DNA of 64,000 bases from Gerris lacustris (lineage: Eukaryota; Arthropoda; Insecta; Hemiptera; Gerridae): positions 30,034,187 through 30,098,186 of the forward strand of contig OX578284.1 of the NCBI GenBank assembly GCA_951217055.1, written 5' to 3'. The position numbers and the translations under genes are program-made. This document shows, one piece after another, positions 44,630 to 55,089 of the stretch; positions within the stretch are counted from its first letter, which is position 1, and every line of letters starts with the position of its first letter. The notes under the pieces were generated by a model, which saw only the letters and a list, made by a program, of their open reading frames with translations, was not told the DNA's origin and searched no databases.

Positions 44630-44875
44630 AATGGGCACAGATAGTTGAAATTTAAATGGGACTAACAATGGGCTAATTATGACCTACAATCCAAATTTTA
44701 TCAAAATCAGACGAGTAGTTTTTAAGATATGGTGTGGTTCAATAATGTTAATCGACTATAACAGATCAACTGACTGACAGTCATGAGACTAAAAATGTTC
44801 CCTTCCAAGGAACTTAAAAATGATCATAATACTTCCGTCACCTTCGGTAAGCTCGAAAGCAAAAACAATAGATAT
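44630..44875 (+). repeat. Interspersed repeat family Y, copy 1
   Basis: GTTGAAATTTAAATGGGACTA, read in part, then ATGGGCTAATTATGACC, CCAAATTTTATCAAAATCAG, ACGAGTAGTTTTTAAG, ACTTCCGTCACCTTCGGTAA and GCTCGAAAGCAA. The copy at 52255-52470 has the same order. It also carries the CAAATTTxATCAAAAT phrase shared by families A and X. Confidence 0.6.
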
Positions 44876-45324
44876 TAACACAAAGAAGTGAATTGAATGA
44901 TGTCATGTGTTTTGACAAAGCAGAAGGAAGAAGATGCTAAAGTATAATTTTAATACTTGTAACAACGCAGATATAAATTAATAACTAACAGAATATAAAT
45001 CAAACAAAAGAAAAATTAAACAAAGAACAAAAAGCAATTACATACACATAAAGTGAGTATAGTACAAAGTCAAACAAGTAGATCGGAACAGGTTACAGAA
45101 GTGTAAACTTCATCGTCACGTAACATCGGAAAATTTTGAAGTTCAATAAACTTTCGCTATTGTACAATTAGTAACTAAATTCTAATTTCAATATCAAAAT
45201 GCACTTAAAATGTCAAATGAACTTAAAGCTCTGGTTACAGAATAAGTTAAATTGTTTTTTTTGATTGTCACTTCCTTAGAACTATTTAATTTATCTTCGA
45301 TGGGTCAAATAGTAGTAGCAAAAA

Positions 45325-45790
45325 TCTGTTCATGACAACTCAGACAAACTTTCTCGTATACGAGTTCATTATTACTTAGCCTAGTGTTTTCCGTTGAAAA
45401 ATAATTTTTCCACGGCGGGGAATCGAACCCGGCCTCTCTCCGTCCGCGTTTAAAGCTGTTTCTCAGGAACTAGATCTTTCTTAGGAAAATGGCTTATATT
45501 TATATCGTCAGATTTGTATTTAAACGGACTACGTTTTACAATTTATTAATCAAAATCGTAGGAAACGTTATCGAGAAATAATTTCTTTTCAGAGTTTTTG
45601 GGGGATAGCTCCCCCAAATTTGGGTCTAAAATTCATTTCTCGATTTCGCCTGCGGTTTGATTTTTCTAAACATGTATGCCAAATTTCGCTTTTTTGGACT
45701 AAGGGAACCTCAAAACGTGTAAATCCATGAAAATTTCAAAATCGAATCTTCGCGCGATCTCAATACTTTCTCTTTATATGAGAAAGTAAA
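45325..45790 (+). mobile_element. Family A copy, type 1, internally shortened
   Basis: Opens with CAACTCAGACAAACTTTCTC and carries GGCGGGGAATCGAACCCGGC (reverse B-box), TTAGGAAAATGGCTTATATT, AATCAAAATCGTAGGAAACG and GGGGGATAGCTCCCCCAAA. From ATGCCAAATTTCGC it jumps straight to TTTTTTGGACTAAGGG, so the CGGCCCAGTAGTTTAGGC and ACAGAC part is deleted. It ends TTTATATGAGAAAGTAAA. Confidence 0.8.
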
Positions 45791-46189
45791 CAGTTGAGGG
45801 AAAATTAGTAAAAAAAGAAAACCAAGTAGTATTAAAAGGGGTGAAAATGACGAAGCCACTTCAACACCCGTTGAAGTTGCATCTTGAGAAAGGACTCCCA
45901 CTTGTGGTGTAACGAGCCAATTTTATTTAAAAGAAATTTACATGATTAGTGGAAAGCAGCTCACAGATAGTTCCATATTAATTGCTACAGTCTAGGGACA
46001 TTTAATATCGAATACAAATAAATGTGACCCTGCTGGGAATCGAAACAGTTTCAATCAACCTAATCATTTTAATTCAGTAGGATATCATTATTTTATAATC
46101 ATGTGGCAATTTATTCAAACGCGAGGAAGCTACACTAATTTGGTGCATACTTAAACTTAAACTTATAGAAATTAATGAAAAAATCACTA

Positions 46190-46317
46190 ATTTTCCTCTG
46201 GATTATCGAAGGCGTGCGATTTTTGCATGCCACTTTGTACTTAGTGGCGTTCAGATTAGCGAACGTTCGGATTACCAAGGTTTGGATTTTGGATTAGCGA
46301 GGTTCGAGGTTCTACTG
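46190..46317 (-). mobile_element. pogo/Tigger-style terminus, single end
   Basis: The right end GGATTAGCGAGGTTCGAGG then TTCTACTG, followed by TA, is the reverse of a CAGTAGAACCTCG... pogo-style terminus. Upstream CAGATTAGCGAACGTTCGG and GGATTACCAAGG are subterminal variants. The opposite end was not found, so the copy is truncated. Confidence 0.55.
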
Positions 46318-46369
46318 TAATTGAAATGTAGCTGGAAGCGTAAATGTAGAAAGGTCACATAAGAGGGTA

Positions 46370-46515
46370 TTGAAGTGGTGGTGGCACCCTGCACCAACTC
46401 TTATCGCCTTTATAAATTATTGTCAACTCATCATGTTTCTCATTGCTTAATATTAAATATGCATTACATTATGCTCTCTTTAACGGTAGAGCCACACGAT
46501 GCTTAGGCCTAGTAG
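46370..46515 (+). mobile_element. Family X end fragment
   Basis: TTAACGGTAGAGCCACACGATGC, read in part, and CATTACATTATGCTCTC correspond to GATAGAGCCACGCGATGCCTAG and CATTGCAATACGCTCGC at the end of X copy 3. The rest of the element is absent or too diverged. Confidence 0.4.
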
Positions 46516-46519
46516 TATA

Positions 46520-47148
46520 TAAGTATAATAATACAATATAAGAATATATACTTACCTTACGTCAAACTCGTTTCATTTTATTAGAATATAATATTCTATT
46601 ATATAATAATATTTATAAGTTTTTTTTAACGAAGTCATGATAGAAAAAAAAATAAAAATTATGACAGGCCATTCATTCATTATTCAAACTTTAATGACAG
46701 TTGATTCGCATACAAAGGGAACATATTCTCAGGCTAAAGCGTAGTTTACTATTACGGGCGGGCTATGCTTTAAAGCCTGCGTAATTGCAAGCGGTCAGAC
46801 GAGCCGCATACCAATGCAAGCCAGTTGGAACTGGTTTAAGAAATAACAATAAATAAAACGCTGTTAGGGGCGGTGCACACTGTGAGGCGCATTCACAAAG
46901 CTTATCTCAAACGAAGAATGTCTTCCTCGAGTACAGTTATATAAATAGACGGCCGCATCAATATAAATAATACTATCATTAAGATACACAGCGTTTTAAT
47001 AGCTTCCTTGCATTGTGCCCCTGAAATGAAAACATTAAAACACAATGATCTTCGGATTAGATTAAGGAATTTAAAATATAAACACTATCTTTCGTAAAAA
47101 ATTTTAATTTTCCAAACATCTTCTCTTATTTTGTGTGTATATGTATAA
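46520..47148. other. Noncoding DNA with an unassigned GC-rich segment
   Basis: About 46745-46900 is GC-richer (CGGGCGGGCTATGCTTTAAA, GCAAGCGGTCAGACGAGCC, GGGGCGGTGCACACTGTG) and may be a decayed MITE, but I could not pair its ends. The rest is AT-rich. Confidence 0.4.
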
Positions 47149-48327
47149 CCGTAATGCATCGAATACGAATATAAGACGCCCTCGAAATACAACCCATCCC
47201 GATTTTCGTACAAATAAATTGAAAAAAACATTAATGCATCGAATATAAGACGCACCCTGGTTCAAAGGGAAAATCTTCTCTATTTTCCCTTTGAATGTGT
47301 CAGATCACAAATTTAGGCAGTCTACCATGGATATTGTTGGAATATTGCATCTTTATTTAGATGTAAGGCGCATTTAATTCATTATGAAGATGCGACAGAC
47401 GCTATGGTGGGAGAGAAATATCAGGGTTAGATATTGAAAATAAAATTTTGAAGCTTACAAGAAATAAATAGGTATAACGCAACCCCACCCCTTTCACCCA
47501 TAATCTCAACAGAAATTGAACACTTTAAATTTCTTGAAAACAGCCTGACAATGATATCCCGGCAAAATTCAGAGAAATGGAAGTAAAAAGTAAAAACAAG
47601 ATCTCAGCGGTACTCTTGAAAGAGAAGTTCGTAGGAAAAAATCAGTCCGAGACAACTCAGATAAACTTTCTCATATACGAGTTCATAATTACTTAGACCA
47701 GTGTTTTCCATTATATTAGTTTTCGTATGTACATTTAATTATTTATTGAACATTTCATAAAAATAACTTCTCCTGGGCGGGGAATCAAACCCAGGCACTC
47801 TCCCGTTTTGCTATTTTCTTAGGAACTAGATTTTTCCCGGGAAAACAGCTTATTATCATTAGATTCGTATTTAAATGGACTACATTTCATAATATGTTAA
47901 TCAAAATTGTCGGAACCGTTTTCGAGAAATAATTTTTTTTCAAAGTTTTTGGGGGGTATCGCCCCCAAATTTTGAGCTAAAATTCATTTCTGGATTTCGC
48001 CTCGGGATATGATTTTTCTAAACATGTATGCCAAATTTCATAAAAATCGGCCCTGTAGATTAGGCTCCAGGCGTCTGCACAGACAGACAGACATTTTTTA
48101 AAAACCACTTTTTTGGACTCAGGGGACCTCAAAACGTGTCAATCCATCAAAATCTCAAAATAAATATTCGCGCCATCACAATACTTTCCCTTTATATTTA
48201 TATGAGAAAGTATAAAAGGTTATTAGATATGCATAGATTACAGACGCACCTGGAATATAAGACACCTCCCGATTTTTGCGATGCAAAAATGGGGATAAAA
48301 GTTCATCTTATATTCGAAGAAATACGG
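47149..48327. mobile_element. Inverted-repeat element, about 1.18 kb, carrying a nested family A copy
   Basis: Outer left words CCGTAATGCATCGAATACG and AATATAAGACGC, and right words CTTATATTCGAAGAAATACGG, read in part, pair imperfectly. GAATATAAGACGCACC recurs inside at 47258 and as GAATATAAGACACCTCC at 48253. The nested A copy occupies 47642-48213. The class is probably pogo/Tc1-like (TA-flanked). The 64-codon frame 48136-48330 crosses the nested boundary and is not a gene. Confidence 0.6.
47642..48213 (+). mobile_element. Family A copy, type 1, nested
   Basis: CAGTCCGAGACAACTCAG, ACTTTCTCATATACGAG, GGCGGGGAATCAAACCCAGG (B-box degraded by one base), TTTTTCCCGGGAAAACAGC, GTCGGAACCGTTTTCGAG, GGGGGGTATCGCCCCCAA, TATGCCAAATTTCATAAAAA, CAGACAGACAGAC and TTATATGAGAAAGTATAA. 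All family blocks are present. Confidence 0.85.
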
Positions 48328-48532
48328 TAATTGTACAGATAATGAAATATACAATATTAATAAAGCAGGAAAAAAAACCAAATCTTGTCTAGTTCAAAAT
48401 TCTCCCCTTAACTCAGTGGTAAGAGCTAAAGAATGTAAATATAATTAATCTGCTAATTAATGATTTACCCGAATGATTTAATGATGACCCCGAAAACCTG
48501 ATTCATTTTTATTGGATATTTTCTCTCATTCT

Positions 48533-49025
48533 TTTTACTTTCCCATGTACGTAATTATTAATTATATAAAGACAGAAAGTATTGTGGTGACGCGAAAATT
48601 ATATTTTGAGGTCCCCTATTCCCTATGCTATGTTTCCAAAAAATTGGTTTTTAGTACTATCTGTTACTGTTGCTACAGATCCGTAGGTTCTAAACTACTG
48701 GGCCAATCTCGATTAAGTTCGGCATACATTTTCAGAAAAATCGAGAAATAAATTTCAACTCTAAATTTCTAGGATGCCTCACAAAAACTTTTTATAAAGG
48801 TCAAAAAGAAGTAGGTGCCTCTCGAAAACGATTTCGACAATTTTTATTGAAAAAATTCTAAAATGTAGAACATTTAAATAACAATTTAACTGTATAAGTC
48901 GTTTTCCCTGGTAAAGTCTAATTTCCGAGCATATTGATAAAAATAATTCCGATTTTACTGAAAATCGTAAACAATCATCATGTGAACATTTTTAAATGTG
49001 GCTATTAATAATAAATTAAATGAGG
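48533..49025 (-). mobile_element. Family A copy, type 2
   Basis: Starts CTTTTTACTTTCCCATGTA and carries GTGGTGACGCGAAAATTAT, TTTTGAGGTCCCC, a CTACTGGGCCAATCTCGATT variant of the shared motif, TCTCGAAAACGATTTCGACA, ATTCTAAAATGTAGAACAT and TCGTTTTCCCTGG. It ends near AATAAATTAAATGAGG like the 6312 copy. The GGGGGGTAGCGCCCCC block is eroded. Confidence 0.7.
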
Positions 49026-49029
49026 ATTG

Positions 49030-49460
49030 TAATTAGTCTCACTATGTACCTAGGGTTAGAACGTTTTTGTATGAGCTTGCCGTAACAATAATTTATATCT
49101 ACAGTAATAAGCTATTTATTATTTAAACAAAGTTTTATATCCGAAATTAATCTCCAAAATTGAAAGAGAAATCTTAAAATTTTAATGATTAGACTATCTT
49201 GCATTTATTATTTAAAAATTAAAAGTAAATAATAACATTAATCTTATAAAATCCTTTTACTCGTATACATAATATTATTTAGTCTCAATTTTACAAATGT
49301 ATGTTATACCCGCAAGACGTTCTTGTATTACAGTATAGTATCTAATTAAATTATAGTTTTTCAAATTGCACTTTTAAAAAATTGTACACAGTTAACTAAG
49401 TGATTCTTACACATATTATTATGGTTTACCTGTTATCGTGAGATAAATCGATAGATCTTC
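49030..49460. other. AT-rich noncoding DNA, nothing recognised
   Basis: No inverted-repeat ends, family copies or coherent open frames. Confidence 0.5.
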
Positions 49461-49469
49461 AATAGGTGT

Positions 49470-49885
49470 TGTAAGTTAGATAACCCTGCTTAAAAGATTT
49501 AAGATTTTGACCTCATAATACCCATCACTAAAGTAAATATTAGCTGGTCAGCCCTGGCTCCTCGTGAACTGTTAAACCTCAGTGTGATTGAAACAATCAA
49601 AGAAATTATGTCTGTCAGCCTTATGAACCAGATAACCCTGCCAATAGGATTTCAGTAGCTGGTCCTGTTTAATCCATCTCTAAAGTAAAAATGTCAATCT
49701 GGTCAGCTCTGGCTCTTCGAAAGCAGACGAGCATCACTATATTAAGTAATCTTAGAAGTAAAGTCGGTCAATCTTGTAAATAAGATAACCAGTCAATAAG
49801 ATTTGACTTGGTAATTCTTTGTAATCTATATCTGAAGTAAAAATGTCATTATGTTCAACATTGGCTCCTTGTAAGCCTTTAAGCC
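49470..49885 (+). repeat. Diverged tandem repeat, period about 155 bp, three copies
   Basis: GATAACCctgc-type words at about 49479, 49632 and 49786 are followed at similar distances by CTGGTCAGCcCTGGCTC variants (49549, 49699, 49851). The copies differ at many positions. No consistent frame. Confidence 0.65.
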
Positions 49886-50194
49886 AGAGTTAGTTTTGAA
49901 CAATCAAAAGTTGTGTCAAATTGTTCAATATCACACATTTTTTATTGTAGTTTTAAAGAAGACTTATAATTAATTGTTTTTAAGATAACTTGACCAATTT
50001 AGATTGCGTCTAAGTAACTGCACTATGTAAATGTCAGGTGTTTATGGCTGAAGGAATATCTTAAGCAATTATACAACCACAACCTGTTGATTGTTGTTGA
50101 CTTAGAGACCTGTCACTTCTAGAATTGATAGATCTGCCAATACCCTAGCTAATGCTAACTTAAATAGCTTTGAATTAAATGTTATCATTCATTA

Positions 50195-50415
50195 CTTTAA
50201 TTTATTTACATGAAACCAACAAATGTATTGTTGCTATCAAAGATAATTTATCATTCATTTACAAAATTCCAAGCAAATGCATAATTAATATCAAAGATAA
50301 TTTTTGTACACTTTCCCTATCAAATGCATAGTTACTATTAACAAAGATAATTTATTATTTATTTACATGATTCCCAAACAAATTTGTAGTTACTACCAAA
50401 GATAATTTGAATCAA
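50195..50415 (+). repeat. Diverged tandem repeat, CAAAGATAATTT core
   Basis: CAAAGATAATTTATCATTC, CAAAGATAATTTTTGTAC, CAAAGATAATTTATTATTT and CAAAGATAATTTGAATC occur four times at 45-65 bp intervals, each preceded by CAAATGCATA or CAAATTTGTA and TAxTA. It looks like an old satellite and lies near the 155-bp repeat. Confidence 0.65.
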
Positions 50416-50419
50416 GTGT

Positions 50420-52240
50420 AATGCTTGATTTTATTGATTAATACTTAGGTTAATTTAGTAGTAAATGTGTTTTTTTGAATTATAACCCCCCCCCCCTCCT
50501 TGGGCTAAATAATTGATAGAGAATATAAAAGAATATTTTGGGCATGCAGAGAGAATAAATTGAGGCTTTTTAGAGCATATAATTCCTAACCCTAGTAATG
50601 ACAGAGGTGATTAGAGAGCTATTTATTTATTTATTTTTTTTAATCGTTACTTAAAACAAAAAAGAATATCTTTTACTTAATAATTTTTCTATCTGGGTGT
50701 ATCAGTTACGACAATAATAGCGTTATAAAAAGTCTTTGAAGGAGGTTTAAAAGAAAAGGTTTTCCTTTTCTTTTTTAAAGATTTTTTAAAAATTTATTGA
50801 TATTAAAAACATAATTGTTTAACTTGTATTCTCCAAGGAAAAGCTAAACTAAATATTAAGTAGCTTGAGATTAGAACATTTTACACATACTTTACTATTT
50901 AAGCTTAGTTTACACAGTCAAAGTATGCTTGGACTAAGTCAGCTTTGACTTCAGTGGCGAATGACTAATACGTGAGGTTGCGCCAGGATTTGTTTACAAG
51001 AAGGTTATATATAATTACTGTTTTAAAACTTAGTAAGTACAAGTTCTAGAGGGAAAAACGTTTCACACAATCTATCTTAACCTCTACTTTATAGTGTATC
51101 AAAGTTCCACCACTTCGACCAAGTATACTTGGATTGTGTAGCTTTATTAATCTATTTCTATTATATTGTTATTTTCAAAAAACGTTTATTTATTATTTAT
51201 AGGAATTTCCTGAAAATTTTGTGCAAAATGGAGCAATACAAATTCCTATAAGTTGATATTATTTATTCTTTCTCTAATAAAGTAGAAGTTGGATTGGAGT
51301 CGAAGGTGCATTCTAGTAGTAACTCAAGGAACTAAAGCTCTGAAAATATTGATCTGTTTATATCATGAACTACTACTACTCCTCATGGGGTTTTTCAATT
51401 AATTTATCCTTCCTCTTTTATTTCTTCCATGATTTCACACTAAATATTTTACCTTGAGTTCATCTCTTCTATAAAGTTCACAGCTTGAAATCAATATTTT
51501 TTTAAAATTATTATCTCAACCAAGTCTATTTATACTCTTTCATATCTTTAAGCACATCTTGTTATGTTATCATACGGACCTTTCAAATAAAACAAAGTAA
51601 AAAGCTTTTACTTTTAATAAAAAAAATATATTTACTTATTTGTTATTCTTCTTGATTTATATTAGAACTGATATAATTTATTGATTAATATATATTATCT
51701 TATGCAAAATTATCATTTTCTCATCCGAATTATTATTTATATCGTGGTAAAACATTGAGACATTATGTCTTCAAATTTGAGCAGTGTAAGCTCGAATAAT
51801 CAGTATTTTAGGATCCCTATTATTTTATCTAGGATATGTTTTTTAAAAAAAATTAAGAAAATAATTATTTTGTGCCTCCTGAAAACTTAAGTTTCCTTTG
51901 ATGTGTGGTCTCAATGTGTCATTATCGATATTATTTTTAGATTAATTTTTTTTTTTTCTCTATTTTACACCTCCAGATTACTGGCATAACACATTCAGTA
52001 TTTGGAGGTGTCTGCTAAGTAGAAGTTTTTATTCTTTGTTTAATAAAGTTGTTGAACATTAAAACATTCTTTTAGATCTTAAACAATAGTTAATATAATA
52101 TACCTAAACAAATCTGCTGATTAGAAAGCTCCTTTCATCCTACCACTGACCCCTTGAATTTAAAATAATGTATAATTAGATAGATTAAAAAAAAAAAAAA
52201 AAAAATGTTACTGAAGCACATTAGGTTGTGTACATGCACG
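50420..52240. other. AT-rich noncoding DNA with poly-C and poly-A runs
   Basis: Contains a C-run near 50487-50496, a small CCTTTTCTTTT / AAAAGAAAAGG foldback at 50749-50776 and an A-run at 52186-52205. The stretch 50890-51330 is somewhat more balanced, but I found no trustworthy exon. Confidence 0.45.
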
Positions 52241-52254
52241 TGAGGAAGGTTGCA

Positions 52255-52470
52255 CTGAAGGTTGAAATTTATATGGGACTATTTGTGGGCTAACTTAGAC
52301 ATTCCATCCAAATTTGATCATAATTGGACGAGTTGTATGGGCATTAGCATTAGAAATGATTTGTTTTCTTTCTATTGAAAAAGGATAAATCCTATGAGCT
52401 TTAAAAGATATTAAGCTTCATTTAAAAAAAAACATTTCCCAATTAGGTAAGCTTGAAAGCAATAATAATA
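52255..52470 (+). repeat. Interspersed repeat family Y, copy 2
   Basis: GGTTGAAATTTATATGGGAC, TGTGGGCTAACTTAGAC, CCAAATTTGATCATAATTGG, ACGAGTTGTATGGG and ATTAGGTAAGCTTGAAAGCAA, read in part, parallel the copy at 44630-44875 with divergence. Confidence 0.55.
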
Positions 52471-52749
52471 AAAATGAGGATTGTATAATTAAACCAAATC
52501 TGAAGTTATTATATACTCACAAAAATTTTATTCATAAAAATACACGAATAACTTAAAACAAATGGAATCATAATAATAATTATAAAAAAAAGTACAACTT
52601 ATTCATTTTTTTCAAAAACATTTAGAACACATGCAAAGTTGTACTCCATATTTACAGTTGGCACATCTGGCTAATGACTTTATCATATTCATACTTTATT
52701 TAATTTACGAACAAACTAAATTAATCCATCTTTTTTTTTCAACTAATTT

Positions 52750-53600
52750 ATTTTCACTCTCTCATATAACGCAGTACATATAAAAAGGAAGTAGGTATTG
52801 CGATTGCCTGAAAATTTGGTTATGGGATTTTGATGGATTTTCACATTTTGAGGCCCCTTGAGTCCAAAAAAAATCTCTTTCTATTATTAGTAGTCTGTGC
52901 AAGATGCGTGGAGCCTAAACTAATGGGCCAATTTGTTTTTGAAATTTGGCATACAGGTTCTGAAAAATCATACTCCAAGGCTTAATCATAAAATGAATTT
53001 AGCTCTAACTTGTCGCTCAGCTATCACTAAGTCGAGGCAACTCGAGGTCGTGGGTTCGATCCCGTGCCATGATACTCTGAATTGCATCAATGAATCGTGG
53101 ACGGTGCAGGGCGAGGGACACCCTTTATGGGGACTCTTCCCCCACTCTTTGATGTGGGTCCGATCCGCGTCATGATGATGTGATTTGTATCTATGGTTCG
53201 AGGACGAAGCAGGGCGAGGGACACCCTTTATGGGGACTCTTCCCCCACGCTTTGACGCACGCTTATATAGCTTACTAATGACCACACCGTACTCGCTTCG
53301 GCGGTACAATGTACAAATGTATGATGTGTGAAGTAACTGGAACTCTCCACCACGGGGCGTAAAAAGGGCCTAAGTGATGGCCTAATTGCAAGGTTCGAAC
53401 AAGTGGTTCGTCCTACCCATTCTAGTAGGAAGTACTAGACTACTACTAGCTCTAACTTTGGGGCTGCAACCCCTCAAAAACTCTTGAAAAAATAATAATT
53501 TATCACAATATTTTTATTAAAAAAAAAAAAAATCTAAAACGTAGTTTATTTAAATACGAATCTAATGCTAAGTCGAAGTCGTTTTTTGGGGTGGCCACCG
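52750..53600 (-). mobile_element. Family A copy split by a SINE insertion
   Basis: The left part (52750-53011) reads TTTTCACTCTCTCATATAAC, GGATTTTGATGGATTTTCAC, TTTTGAGGCCCCTTGAGTCC, GTGGAGCCTAAACTAATGGG and GAAATTTGGCATACAGG. The right part (53448-about 53600) resumes with AGCTCTAACTTTGGGGC, ACCCCTCAAAAACTCTTG and CTAAAACGTAGTTTATTTAA. The two are joined by the SINE's 11-bp target duplication. Another short A fragment lies at 53972-54035. Confidence 0.75.
53012..53447 (+). mobile_element. tRNA-derived SINE, 436 bp, with 11-bp target duplication and ACT-repeat tail
   Basis: AGCTCTAACTT at 53001-53011 and 53448-53458 is the target duplication. The head has GTCGCTCAGCTATCACTAAG (A-box region) and GTGGGTTCGATCCCGTGCCA (B-box GGTTCGATCCC). 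The body includes GTACTCGCTTCGGCGGTAC, TGATGTGTGAAGTAACTGG and GGTTCGAACAAGTGGTTCG, and the tail is GACTACTACT. An internal duplication repeats GCAGGGCGAGGGACACCC and ATGGGGACTCTTCCCCCAC at 53107 and 53209. Frames on both strands here are SINE translation. Confidence 0.85.
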
Positions 53601-53860
53601 CCCCAAACATATCGCTCTGCGGGGACGTTGAAAAGAAAACGGCCCACTCGTATCGGTGGCCACCTTTACCACTGTTTTTGAAATAATTTAATTAAACGAT
53701 CCTGTGAAAATCAAAACTTTATCTATCTCTTTTCAATGTTCCCGCAGAAGGGCAAGTTTGGCATGTCAACAAAAAAGAAATGGCCCAGCGCCCAGTTGCC
53801 ATATACCCAATTCATTGGTGGACAAGGCATAAATAAGCGATTCCATAAGGTAAGAAAACT
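53590..53860. repeat. Foldback-like block with GGTGGCCACC words
   Basis: GGGTGGCCACCGCCCC and CGGTGGCCACC at 53590-53668 enclose CTGCGGGGACGTTGAAAAG. The related CTTTTCAATGTTCCCGCAG lies in reverse at 53727-53745, and AAAGAAATGGCCCAGCGCC echoes AAGAAAACGGCCCACTCG. The 77-codon frame at 53736-53969 falls here and is therefore probably repeat-derived. Confidence 0.5.
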
Positions 53861-54039
53861 TTATCAATCAGCGACTCACTTCTTATGGTGGCCTGTGGAC
53901 TATAAGATTTTGTATACTTCCTTTGGTATTTTACTTTATTATTCAGTATATATTGCAAATCTGAATTAATTTTTTGAAAAATCATACTCATAATCGAGAA
54001 ATTAATTTTAGCTCTAAACCCCCCAAAAAAAACTTGGGC

Positions 54040-55085
54040 GCAGAAGTTTCAAGCTCCAGCACCCACTTCGTTCTCTTCCACATGCCCACAAACATACCTC
54101 TATTTACAACTGTATCATCAACTGAGGTACTATTATAGAAAAGGGCCCCCCATTTTGTTTTTTATACAGAAGAGTTTATATCCCTTAGTCTAACTACCTT
54201 TTAAGACAAAGGGATATTCAGTCCAATATGCTTTGGGATAAAGGAATATCAGACTATAGCATAAAAAAAAGTATGTATTCGGTTGTCAAAAGGTATATTA
54301 GATTAAAAAAAAGTGGGGGGCCCTTTTCTATAAAAGTGCCCTAAACGGATATTTATGAAATTTGGTTGGTTGGTTGAAAGTAGCTCAAAGATAGCTAGAT
54401 TAATTTCAACCGCCTCTGTTTTTTGACATTATAATAATGATAACATTTTCAAATAATATTATTTTGTTCACATTAGCTGAAAAATAATCTTTACGATTCC
54501 TTTAATTATTTTTTATTGATATTATCTTAGTACTTCTATTATCAGAGAGTACGAACCATTTATGAAAGAATATTGCTTTTGTGCTTTAATACAATGAGAA
54601 AACCACTTTTTTTTATTCATTTAGCTCAGTGCACCAACATATTTAACAATTAATTGGAAGTCTTTAATTTTTTTTAAAATGTTTAATAATAAATACTATG
54701 TACAGAAAGAAAAAAAAAATTATATACAAAATAAGATCTGACTATTAGCATGTTAGTGAGCATTTTCATATTTCACTTTAAATAAAATTAAAAATAATTA
54801 ATAACTCTAAAAGTATTAAGTTTGATGTTATGGCAGTGGAAAAGAGGATGCAGTTCTTAAATACATAATAGGTTCATAGAGGAAGTAAACATATTTTGCT
54901 ATTTAATGATTGATCAATCATCATAAGAGGACATTTTTAAGAACAAATATTATTTATCACTAAGATAATTTACAGGAGAAGATAAACGAAGAACTTTTAA
55001 TTAATAATTTTAGTTAGTAGTTATACTCATTTTTTAAAAAAAATCCTTTAATTAAACATTTTTTTTAACTTTCTTCTTTATATTC
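54040..55085. other. Mostly AT-rich noncoding DNA
   Basis: At 54135-54340 there are paired GGGCCCCCCATTTTGTTTT and GTGGGGGGCCCTTTTCTAT words around TTCCTTTGTCCC-type motifs in reverse (GGGATAAAGGAATATCAG), so a small inverted-repeat element is likely. The rest has no recognised feature. Confidence 0.45.
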
Positions 55086-55089
55086 ACCA

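Noticed and set aside
52986..53309. 107-codon minus ORF and overlapping 80-codon plus ORF
   Set aside because: Both are readings of the tRNA-derived SINE at 53012-53447.
53747..53857. A plus-strand exon with a CCCGCAG acceptor and GTAAGA donor, open frame KGKFGMSTKKKWPSAQLP...
   Set aside because: The acceptor and part of the frame fall in an inverted repeat (CTGCGGGGACGTTGAAAAG at 53616 versus CTTTTCAATGTTCCCGCAG at 53727), a second frame is equally open, and no family is recognisable. Repeat origin is more likely.
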